Of a DNA stretch of 64,000 bases, positions 11,601 to 24,300 are shown in pieces; position 1 is the first letter of the stretch; every line of letters begins with the position of its first letter. Origin of the DNA: Chrysaora quinquecirrha (lineage: Eukaryota; Cnidaria; Scyphozoa; Semaeostomeae; Pelagiidae); the NCBI GenBank assembly GCA_014526335.1, contig JACTAT010000026.1, positions 877,565 to 941,564 of the forward strand, given 5' to 3'. The notes under the pieces were generated by a model. That model was given only the letters and a program-made list of their open reading frames with translations. It was not told where the DNA came from and did not search any database. A program made the position numbers and the translations under genes.

Positions 11601-14600
11601 ACTCTGTACATCTCAAAAATTACATACAGTTTGGGTTGCATGTCTCTAACCAAAATCCGTTCATCCCTCCCATTTATATAGTGGGCGCGTTCTTTTGAAG
11701 CGAATCAGAGATTTGCTTAGCTTTTTTGATTCTACAAAATATTGGAACCGAAGCAAAAGGAAAAGAACTCACTGATTCGGTCTTTCAAGTAAATTTCAAG
11801 TTTCCAAGAAATATCTAGCATCTTTCTAGTAGCTGTCGCAACAAACTCTGAAAATCAACGCAATAAATCAAAATTTTAATCCAACAGCTGCCAAATCTTG
11901 ACAAAAATCTTTAAAAGTTGGCTTCCCCTCCTTTCCATATGGCGCGAAAATCAGACTCGACCCAGTCCTAAATTATCACGTAAGCAAAAGACGTACCAAG
12001 AAACAGCAACGAAAACCGAATCTGGTTCAAAAGAACAAAAAAATCTTCGTTGCTTCGCTAAGCAATAAAAACGAATTGCTACGAAAGCGATTCGCTTGAT
12101 TCGCTTGAGAAAAGCGAAGGTGAAGGTGAAATGAAGGTGAAATGGTGTTTTAGCGCCAGTTGCTAGGATCTCAGTAGTAGGTTAACTAATCGAGACCTTA
12201 ACCCTGGCTGTGACGCTACCGTGGCTGGGCTCGAACCCTGACCACCGTGGCTGGGCTCGAACCCTGACCACACTGAGCTTCTGACACCACGAGTCAGCTG
12301 GATTACACCACGACGCTACAGCACCTTCACCAGCTTCGCTACTTCGCTACTACACTGAAAAGAACGATAAAATTTTGAATCAAACTTTTGCTTCGCTCCA
12401 AAAGAACGCACCCAGTCTATGCTATAAGCAGCAGCATATACCTATAATCATTTCTATTTTTTTCAGACTGGCTCCGGCAAATCCTACAGGTAAAATAAAG
12501 AGATTGCATAAGTATAATGTTTTTGAATACACGTTTTTTTTATAAGAAACCTAGAACTAGACACCCCAAAAGTTAAGAAACTCTTAGAACTAGGAGGAAG
12601 GAGTTAAGAAATTTAAGAAATTTTTGTGTCAGTTTTCCAACATACTGATTTCACATTTGTGGACGTAGTAATCAATTCCGTGCGATTTCTAATTTTAATA
12701 ATTTGCTTGCTATATTCACTTTTTTTATCGTTTCTACTACAATTTATTTCCATTAAATCAAGAAACTGCTAAGAAACTTTTAGAACTAAAATTGGGCCAA
12801 AAATTAAGAAACTTTTAGAACTAGGCCCCGAGCCAGGTTTCTTATAAAAAAAAGACGTGTAGTGTATTTTTTGCGAGCAAGGGCTTCTAACTTATTTGTT
12901 TAATTTTGGAGTTCTGCAAACTACAGTACGCTAGATCTTTCCAGGCTAAATGACATCTTTGTGGAATGCCTTGTTTCAAACAAATGCTGAGCTCAAAGGT
13001 TCATTTTTTACTCCGCCAATCAACTTCTTGGGTAGATAATTGTAACGAATGGTGAACACTAGGATAGATTTTCCGATAAGTGGCATACCACAATAGATGG
13101 GATTCGATTTTGGACTCTATAACCAGAGAGCCAGCCCAAGGCTCTCTCTCCTCCCTTTTGACTTCTTTTTTCCACATGTGACGCAACACATTAGATGGGG
13201 TGCGAGTCTGGACTGCATGACTAGAGAGCCAACGACAAAAGATGAACACAAGGATAGATTTTTCCATAAGTGACACAACACAACCGATGGGATTCGAACT
13301 TGGACTAGAGAGCCAACGCTGTTCCACTGAGCTTTAGAGCTTGGATTAAATCACTGAGTAACTTTCAAAGTCATACAGCCCAAGGCTGTCCTCCCATTTT
13401 GACTTTTTCGCTATGTTGAGCCTTCAAAAATGTTACGCGGCAGAACAGCCTTGGGCCGTATGGTTGGGAGAGTTATTCGGTGATTCCATTGAGCTCTTTT
13501 GCTCCGTGGAAACGTCGCTGGCCTTCTGATCATGCAGTTCAGGTAATCCCATCTGCACTTTTTTTTAATAAGCAACTGGTCAATAAGCAACTAAGGGCTG
13601 AGATTTTTTTCAAATTTTTCGTTGAGATAGCTTTCTTTATACAATACATATTTGCAAGCTTGCCAATCACATTGAAAAGCAAGAAAAGAGAAAAAAGGAA
13701 TTTTCAAGGGGTACCAGTCATTCTGTGAGGGCTGAAAGACCAGATACGTTAAGCAACTTTGATGGCTGGACCAAAAGTCCAGTTGCTTATTAAAAAGGGT
13801 ATTGTGGATAATCTATGAAAATTATTTCGTGACAGTATGATGGGATATCAAGATACTGATGCTGGCATCATACCTCGATTTTGTGAAGAGTTATTTCAGA
13901 GAGTCGAGGAAAAATCAAATGTAAGTAATTTATGTGTACGTATTGTTACGCTTTTGGTCGAGAATTATCCACACATTTATCTACCCAGCACTTTGAAATT
14001 GTGTGACCCCCGGATTTTTATGCTATCTAAAGCCATAATTACACTAACATCCGTCAGACTTGAGCCCTGGCTAAACTAAGAGACATATCGCACGCGACAT
14101 TGTATTCGGCGTGTCTACCAGGGTGGCTAAACATGCGAGTGACAAGCGAGCAACATGTCCATCGAGTTGCGGAGACTAAAATGTGTCTGTTGTCTCCCAG
14201 AAACATTGTGTATCTCTTGCTACAAATTTTCCGTTGCGGCTAAACCTGGGAGACGTCGAGGGGACATGTCACGCGCGACAATGTCTCCCGAAACATGTCT
14301 CCAATTTTAGCCAGGCCTAGTTCCGTGAGAATGAGTTGTATTGGGTGTAAGTATATTCGAACTTATTAAGGCGTTGACACTATTTTTATAAGAATACTAT
14401 AAATTTTGTCCAGCCTCAATATTCTTAAGAAATGTTCGCTTTGAGCCTGAATATATTCTTAAAGTATTCTTATTTTTTCAAATCTGATATGGTTTCAGAG
14501 GAACATAGTTAAAAGAAATTTCATGACGAAGAAATGGCCAAACGAATGAAAAAATTAAGCTATTATAACAATAAGAATGTTGTTCAAAATGATGAAATTT

Positions 14601-15361
14601 TGTTTTAACATTGCAAAACAGGCAACTGCTGAAAAATGAGACACAAATAATGCGAGCTGAGGCTGAGCAATATTCTTACAATATTCTTAAAAATAAGATG
14701 ATTCTAAGCCTGCATATTCTTATAAGCAATATTCTTATAAAAAAGAGTGTAATGACAGACTTGATAGTATTTATCACGGGAACGTTTTGGAAAAGCTCCG
14801 TCACCCAACATTGTCCCATGATTGAAGTTGGATCTCTCCTGAAACGTAACCCTGAAGAATATTAAAGTCTATTGACGATATGATGATTAGCATGTGAAAC
14901 TTTCGTTGCCCCTGTGTTGTTCAACGATGTCTTACTTCTTATTTTTCTAGGTAAATTTTGCTGTGGAGATTAGCTTTTTTGAGATTTACAATGAAAAGAT
15001 TCGTGATCTATTAACCTACGCACAAGAAAATAAAAAACAGGTAGAAATTATCGTTATAAAATAATTTTGTTCTCCTACTTCATCATCATAATGGATCACT
15101 ATCATCATCACCATCATCATCACTATCACCAATCATTGTCTTCAACATGATCAACATTGTTGAAGAAGATGATGATCATGTTGAAGATGATGATGACCAT
15201 GTTGAAGACGGTGATCATCATTTTCGTCTTCAACGTGATCATCATCATCATTGTAGTCATATTCGAGCATCATAATCATCATCATGATCGTCTTTAGCAT
15301 GATCATTATGGTCATTATCATCCTATTCAAAGTCATCATCATCTTGAAAATCATCATCATT

Positions 15362-15398
<37 letters not shown>

Positions 15399-18300
15399 CC
15401 AACATAATCATCATTCTCATTATCGTTGTCTTCTTCTTCGTCATCTTTGTCATTATTAACATCATCTTCACCATTATCATCATCATCATCAGCGTCCTTC
15501 GGACATTTCTACGGCGTTGCTATTTTCTTATTCTGCGTTATTACTCTATGGTCAGCGCCGCAACTCTGTTATGCAATCTGATTGTCCTGTCCGAAAACCC
15601 TCAAATGCGACCTAATGAAGGGCACTATTACCAGGTAGTCCTAGCCTGCGTGCAGACTCGACTGGTTGCCTCCAAAGTAGTTTAGTTGAATCGAAAAGTG
15701 AAATTTTCTCTCCCAGAAGTTTTGTCTACTGGGAGACAAACTTTGAAATTTTAATTCAACTCAACTCTTGTGGAAGTAAACACCAGTTGAGCCTGTAGAC
15801 AGGCTGCAATCCAACCTCGTCCCCAGGGCGAATAGGCCTCTACGTGAAACTCCGCTGTCCATATTCGACCCTGGTATCGGCCTTGTCTATTCGCAATTTG
15901 ATTGGCTGTTCAAACAATAGATATTTTAAGTGACGTCACAGTTTCTTCAAAATTTCACACCAAAATAGGCCGAAAAATATGTGAAAAACATCTATAAAAA
16001 CCAAAAAATGATGCTACATGAGATATTGTATCTTGCCTTATAGTTATCAATGAAATTCTTTGCGTTTCCTTTCTAAGAACATCTGCTTTCAGAATCTTCA
16101 TCATGTTTTGATGCCTAGGCCAAATTTGCCGTATTTTGGCAGATTTTTGTTGCCGGTACCAGGGCGTAAGTCGATTTGACGGATTAGATTCGAGGAAATT
16201 CAATTTGGGGCCTGGGGATGAGGTTGGCTGCAATCATGGACGAAGATTATGAGACAAATTGGATTTTTCTACATTATCGCCCCATTCCACCCTATTCAAT
16301 GTTGAAAAGTGTTGAAAACGACATGAAACAACAAGAAAATGACAATGTGGCAACTTTTTATACGAGCAACATTGAAACAGGAGGAGGGGGTAGAGGCACT
16401 CTCAAAGCAAAATTTGTCTCCTAATATTTTGTTCAGGATTGTAGGTAATGCCCGCTCACGGGTTTAGAATGTTGCACCAGCTTTCTTATATTTGGCGTGT
16501 ATTTTCATTGAAGAACGGCCTTATTGGTAGAATTCAAGTCAATAAATTTCTTTTTGTTTTAGCTGCGAGTAAGAGAGCATCCAGAACATGGCCCATACGT
16601 TCAGGATTTGTCAATGTAAGTTGGTTTGATACGCAACTCAATTTATTCTGGTTGGTATGTTTGGATAACTCATTGTTTGTCAGGGTAACTCATAGTATGT
16701 CATAATAACTCCTGGTATGTCAGGGTAACTCATGGTATGTCATAATTACTCCTGGTATGCCAGTGTAACTCATGGTATGTCCGAATTACTCCTGGTATGC
16801 AGTGTAACCCATGTATGTCAGAATAACTCCTGGTATGTCAGGGTAACTCCTGGCATGTCAGAAGAACTTTTGGCATGTCCGTGTATCTCATGGTATGTCA
16901 GAATAGCTCATAGTATGTCATTATAACTCTTGGTATGTCAGGGTAACTCATGGTATGTCAGGGTAACTCATAACATGTCAGAAGAACTTCTGGTATGTCC
17001 TTGTAGCTCATGGTATGTCAGAATATCTCATAGTATGTCATTATAACTCTTGGTATGTCAGGGTAACTCATAGTATGTCATAATAACTACCGATATGTCA
17101 GGGTAACTCATGGTATGTCTGAATTACTCCTGGTTTGTCAGAGTAACTCATGGTATGCGAGAAAAACTCCTGGTATGTCAAGGTAACTCATGGTATGCCA
17201 GGGCTACTCATGGTATGTCAGAATAACTCTTGGTATGCCAGGGTAACTCAGGGTATGTCCTTTGGACAAATCAATTCTTTTAAGAAACTATCGGTTTTAA
17301 TAGGCCGATGAACTGAGAATTATCACCCCAATGTCTGCAGATGATACCACTAGCCTTCTCCCTGTGTTTCGTTGAATTTCACCTAAATCTGAACGATAGA
17401 CAACAAACTATCCAATTAGCATAACCATTAAAAGTTCGTTCTCATTGCAAAAGAATCAACACCCCGAAATTATCGGATGGAGGTCTAGTCTAAAACACCA
17501 CACAAGTCTGAACACGAGTGTTTGATAATTTCCTAAGTGCCTGCTGCCCTTATGCATGAATAAAATGAGATGTCTTCCAATCCAATTACTTTTTCAACTA
17601 TATAACAATGTATGTGTACTGTCTCACTTTTATTTTACTTTCAATTCAAGGTTTACAGTCAGATGTTATCAAGATATTGAGGTATTCTATCTAAACTATT
17701 TTTGACCTGGGTAAAGGTGAAATGTTGCATTAAGCGCCAGTCTCTAGGACCTCGACCCTGGCTGTGATGCGACCGAGGCTGGGGCTTGAACCCGGACCTC
17801 ACTGAACTCCGGACACCACGAACCGGACACAACGAGCTTTCAAAGCAATATGCCATCTCAGTGCTACTCTCTGATTGGTTCTTTTTTATCTGCATCTTGG
17901 TATCAATTACGCCCTTTTCGGGCGTATTTTTTTGGTCACATTGCGTTTTCAGCAGACGCCTTCTTTTTTCGGTAGATGTCGAAACGTATTTTTTTGGTAC
18001 CGTCTTCTGAAAACGGCAGGTTTGGCAGGCCTCCAAAACCTTCTGCCCCCGAAGCTGGAAGGTTTCGCAGACATCGCAAGGAATCTCGTTCTGAATGTTG
18101 AATAGTAATTTCATAGTTAATTTCAAACCTTTAGAGATGATGTAATCTTGTAAAAAAGCTGTTCAAGTTGAAAATAATGCCATAATGCCATAATGCTGCA
18201 TAAGGTAATTTAGAACGAAATGTTCACTCAGTTGGTCTATCGGTATATCTACTCCCCTCTATGTCACAGTTCACAACAAAGAAAGCGCTCACTATCACGT

Positions 18301-21300
18301 TTGAAATGTTTTTCAATTTCGCGGGCAACCCTTTAGAAATTATCGGCATCCCTTAAAAATGGCGCTTGCTCAAACAAATTTCACAAGTGTGGCAACCAAG
18401 GAAGCGGACGCCTTGTTCGATCTGCATACGATTTTCGGCAGCCCCTTTTTTTTTGGTAGACGAAACTTTTTCCAGCTAAGTCTACACATAGGGTCTACAG
18501 TTTTCAAAATTCGGAGAGTCTGCGAAAACAGAAGATACCCAAAAAAATACGCCCTTCAATTGTTTCGGTCTGTTTTTGACGTTTTCTCTTACGAGTTTCA
18601 GACTGAAAAGCTTTTCAGTATGTCCAAAGATGATCCACTACTGCTCGTTAAATCCAGTATGGTGGAGGTGAAGGTGAAATGGTGTATCTAGCGCCAGTCG
18701 CTAGGATCTCAGTAGTAGGTTAACTAATCGAGACGCAACATCGTCCCCAGGCCCCAAGTCGAATTTCATTGAATCTCAACCGTCAAATCGATTTTGGCCC
18801 TGGTTCCGGCCACAAAATCTGCCAAAATACTGGCAATTTTGGCCTAGGCATAAAAACAAGATGTAGATTTCGAAAGCAGATGTTCTTAGAAAGGAAATGC
18901 AAAGAATTTCATTGATAACTGTAAAGCAAGATACAATATCCCATGTAGCATCATTTTTTGGTTTTTATAGATGTTTTTACATAGTTTTCGGCCTATTCTG
19001 GTGTGAAATTTTGAAGAAACTGTGACGTCACTTAAAATTCCTATTGTTTGAACAGCCAATCAAATTGCGAATAGACAAGGTCGATACCAGGGTCAAATAT
19101 GGACAGCGGAGTTTCACGTAGAGGACTATTCACCCTGGGGACGAGGTTGATCAAGATCGTGACCCTGGCTGTGACGCTGCCGTGGCTGGGGCTCGAACCC
19201 CGACCTCGCTGAGCTTCTGACACCATTTCTTTTGATATAGATATAACTGTGGTATATGAAGACAATACCATGCCTGTTTAATACCTTTATACTTCAATAT
19301 GGATAGCGCCTCGTTTCATTCTAGTATAATTTCAATATCATTAGGCATGGTTGGCAGTCGGCAATAAGAATCGTGCAACAGCAGCAACAGGAATGAATGA
19401 CAAAAGCAGCCGATCGCATTCTGTTTTTACGATTTCCTTGAGACAGAGTCAGGTATTTCAAGTTTATTCACATCCACTATGTTTCCAACTACAGTTGACA
19501 TCCGCTATCTCCAACTCTCAAGAGATACTGGAATTTGTTCGAGATAGCGAATGTTCGAAATAACGGGTGCCCCATATAAATATAAAAAGTTATTGTTTTT
19601 AAGTCAGAAAAGGCTATTAACATGCTATTAACATGCAGAGTCTTATCCCAAATTTCATCAAACAAGTTTGGTAATGTTTACATAGGAGTCAAAGCTCATC
19701 TGCTTTCATCCCTACTATTGGTGAAATTGAGACAATGGCGATGCAGCACATCTCGAAAGAGAACAGCTTCATCTATTCTATACATGGGCAGCATATCACT
19801 TAGCTGCTGCCATTCCCGCTCCGCTAGGCGAACTTATACATATTTTCCGCCTGTCTCTTTATCTAGTTCAGCAGAAAATTTGGCAAAGAGATAAAGAGCA
19901 GGTTTTCCTCCATGGGAAATCGAAAATGGTTCGAGACAGCGAATGTTCGAGATAACGGGGTTCGAGATAGCGGATGATTTTTCTATCCAAACCCTTATAC
20001 CAAAACGAGGGGAAATGGAAAATCGTTCGAGATAGCGAATCTTCGAGATAGCGGACAGTCGAGATAGCAGATTCCATTTAATTCAATTGCTCAACTTTGC
20101 TACTACACTAGACCACCCAAAGAGGGAACAAGGGAAAACTTGCCACAGGGCCTTGAGCTAAAAGGGGGCTCATAAAAGAAGAAAAGTATGTATGTAAAAG
20201 AGCCGAATATGACAAAGAAAGAAGCATACACCGATGCAAATATCGCGAATAGACCTTTTCAAAGAGATCTGGGTCGGGCGCGACATTTTTCTGGAAAATG
20301 GTAGGCATATCGAGTAAGGGTATCCTCTCAACGGACGAAGACCAGAATTGTAGTCGCTTCAGAGGAAGAAGTGCAGCAGATTTTACTCCCTTTACTACCT
20401 TCTTACCTTTTACCAAACTTTTCATTTTAGTGTGCGTTATATTTTCTGTCATTTTTCGTGTGTCGTCTCACGTCTGCAATATACAATATGTAATGTACTA
20501 CACTGCATATTATCGTACCATCATTACCATCTAATGGAACCTGCCCCAATCCAGATTGTAACTGACAAAAAGTTTTACTCGCAATACAAATGATACTAAT
20601 ACTATTTTAATTAACACTCGCACAGAGCCACGTCTACTCAACTCGAAGTTAAAACTTCGAGCCAGGCAGGATTTGAACCTGCTAGCCACAAGTCGATAAT
20701 AAGGATTGAGTTTGCATGTGTTCCCAACTGTAGCCAGTAGCTCAGTTGGTAGAGCGTTGGACTAGAATTCCGTGGTCGCAGGTTCAAATCCTGCCTGGCT
20801 CGAAGTTTTAACTTTGAGTTGGGTCGACATGGCTCTTTGCGAGCGTTAATTAAAATAACATTCAAAAATAGTAGCAAAAACCTTTGAAGATACTAATACT
20901 GCTAATTTTAGGAAGAGGTCTTTGAAGGTTCAGACACACAGCTTTGCCGAAGCAGCAAAGTCAACCTTATTGATCTGGCCGGCAGCGAGAAAGCAAGCTA
21001 CGTCATGAGTAATGACGCATTGGAAAACCAAGAAGCTGCAAACAATCGTCTCAAGGTAATAATTAGGCTGTTTTAGCAAAAGGACGCCACAAATGAAGAA
21101 GACGTCGCAAGCAGACAAAGAATCTGGGCACTAGTTATTTTCCCGCGTCTTCATATTTTGCGTTTTGGCGACAACGTCACCTTGGCTCTTTTGAGATAAT
21201 GGCGATGCAGCATATCTCGAAAGAGAACAGCTTCATCTATTGTCTACATGGGCAGCATATCACGTAGCTGCTGCCACCCGCTCCGCTAGGCGAACTTATA

Positions 21301-24300
21301 CATATTTTGAGCGTGTTTCTTTATCCAGTTCAGCAGAAAATTTGGCAAAGTTCGAGATAAAGAGCAGGTTTTCGTCCGTGGGAAATCGAAAATGGTTTGA
21401 GACAACGAATGTTCGAGATAACGGGGTTCGAGATAGCAGATGATTTTTCTATACAAACCCTTATACCAAAGCGAGGGGAAATGGAAAATCGTGCGAGATA
21501 GCGAATGTTCAAGATAGCGGGCAGTTGAGATAGCGGATGTCACCTGTATTGTAATTGGTACTAAACTGCTTTATATTTCTTCTCCAGGAAGGAAGTTGTA
21601 TCAACAAATCGTTGCATACTCTTGGCAAAGTAATATCACTTCTATCAGAGCAACAAACTGGATCGAAGAAAAAGGTTTTTGTTCCATACCGAGAATCTGT
21701 TTTAACATGGTATGTATGCAATATACACTTATTCTTTTCTTTGAAGTACAGTAAAAACCCTCACATAAGAATCATCATCTAAGCCGTGGCTACGCGTGCG
21801 AGTTTGGGCTGGAAATGGCATGCAAGGTATGAAGGACCCTCATCACTTTCAAACTGAAGGAGGTCCAACATAGCCAAAACACAAAGCCTTATTGGAGGAG
21901 AGCCTACAGCTTTTAAACTTGGATGGACGTTGCGTAAACGGTCTCATTGGAATTGTTTCTGCTTTCTGATCATGCATTTTTGGTTCGAGCCCAATCAATC
22001 ATGCTATGTCATTTGTGTGAAAATCTATTTGAAAAATGGTGTTTTTATTGCTAGGTTATTAAAAGAGAGTCTTGGTGGCAACTCAAGAACAGCTATGATA
22101 GCAACAATTAGTCCAGCGAACATTCATTTTGCTGAAACATTGAGTACTTTAAGGTAAGTCTTTGATGCAACAGGATCGATCGGTAGCCAGAAAGTACACC
22201 ATTTGGCTTTACTTGCAAACTTGCTTATCAACTTGCTTGAAATTTGCTTATCAAGTAATGTTTGGGCGCCAGAAAACACTGCTTAACAGAGACAATTCAA
22301 AAAAAATTGTTTTGAAGATTCAAGATGCAAGGAAAAAGTATTTGACGAGCAATGTTTGCACGGTGTCCAAACAATAAAACATTTTGCTTGACATACAAAT
22401 TTGCTTATCGACTTGCTTGAAATGTGCAATTTGCATATGTTTCAGTGTTTGGCGAAGTCACAAAACACTGGTTGACAGGCACAGCTCGAAAACATTGTTT
22501 GCAAGATGCAAACAACAAGTATTTGACGAGTAATGTTTTGGGACGCTGGCCAAACAATATAATATTTTGCTCGACTTGTAAACTAGCTGATAACCTTGCT
22601 TGAAATTTGCTTGTCAAGCAATTTTTGAATGTTAGGCCACGTCACAAAACAATACTTGAAAACACAGCTCAAAAACATTGTTTGCATTATGCAAGCGAAA
22701 ATGTTTGATCAACATTGTTTTCGGTTGGTTGCCAAGCAATAAAACATTTTGCTTGACATGCAAACTTGTTTTCAATTTTAAAAATTTGCTTGTCAACCAA
22801 TGTTTGAATGTTAGGCCACGTCACAAAACAATGCTTGAAAACACAGCTCAAAAACATTGTTTGCATTATGCAAGCGAAAATGTTTGATCAGCAGTGTTTT
22901 CGGTTGGTTGCCAAGCAATAAAACATTTTGCTTGACATGCAAACTTGTTTTCAATTTTAAAAATTTGCTTGTCAACCAATGTTTGAATGTTAGGCCACGT
23001 CACAAAAAATGCTTGAAAACACAGCTCGAAAACATTGTTTGCATTATGCAAGCGAAAATGTTTGATCAGCAGTGTTTTCGGTTGGTTATAAACAATAAAA
23101 CATTTTGCTTGATATGTAAACTTGTTTTCAATTTTAGAATTTGCTTGTCAAGCGATGTTTAGGCGTTTGGCCATGTCACAAAACAATGCTTGAAAACACA
23201 GCTCAAAAACATTGTTTGCATTATGCAAGCGAAAATGTTTGATCAGCAGTGTTTTCGGTTGGTTGCCAAGCAATAAAAAATTTTGCTTGATATGTAAACT
23301 TGTTTTCAATTTTAGAATTTGCTTGTCAAGCGATGTTTAGGCGTTTGGCCATGTCACAAAACAATGCTTGAAAACACAGCTCAAAAACATTGTTTGCATT
23401 ATGCAAGCGAAAATGTTTGATCAGCAGTGTTTTCGGTTGGTTGCCAAGCAATAAAACATTTTGCTTGACATGCAAACTTGTTTTCAATTTTAAAAATTTG
23501 CTTGTCAACCAATGTTTGAATGTTAGGCCACGTCACAAAAAAATGCTTGAAAACACAGCTCGAAAACATTGTTTGCATTATGCAAGCGAAAATGTTTGAT
23601 CAGCAGTGTTTTCGGTTGGTTGCCAAGCAATAAAACATTTTGCTTGATATGTAAACTTGTTTTCAATTTTAGAATTTGCTTGTCAAGCGATGTTTAGGCG
23701 TTTGGCCATGTCACAAAACAATGCTTGAAAACACAGCTCAAAAACATTGTTTGCATTATGCAAGCGAAAATGTTTGATCAGCAGTGTTTTCGGTTGGTTG
23801 CCAAGCAATAAAAAATTTTGCTTGATATGTAAACTTGTTTTCAATTTTAGAATTTGCTTGTCAAGCGATGTTTAGGCGTTTGGCCATGTCACAAAACGTA
23901 GCTTTACAGGAGCAGTTTAAAACATTGTTTGGAAGTTGCAAGCAAAAAGTATTTGACGAATAATGTTTGGACGCTGGCCAAACAATAAAATATATTGCCC
24001 GACTTGCAAACTTGCTTATCAACTTTCTTGAAATTTGCTCGTCAGGCAATTTTTGAATGTTTGACCACGTCACAAAACATTGCTTGTTAAGCAAACTTCA
24101 AAACAATCTTAACAAACAAACTATAAATGTTCGACAAACAATATTTTATCGTTTCGCTTGGGCCTTAGAAACCTCTCAGAAATGTAACCCCCAAGGTTCC
24201 TTAATTGTTCCTTTTCTTTTAAATTTATCCTGAATTGATTCTGGGTTTCTTTATAAAAAGTGTTATGAAATAACGTATTAGTCAGCCATCTTTCTCCTCG

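Noticed and set aside
15151..15685. Met/Ile-rich open frames
   Set aside because: Products of the ATC trinucleotide repeat.
17659..18126. 155-codon minus-strand open frame with Cys pairs
   Set aside because: Crosses a foldback border and a SINE; the Cys pattern fits no zinc finger, and the strand opposes exon 7, which it overlaps.
20638..20877. Minus-strand open frame with RQDLNLRPR
   Set aside because: This peptide is the well-known artefact of translating a tRNA T arm; here it comes from the tRNA-like foldback.
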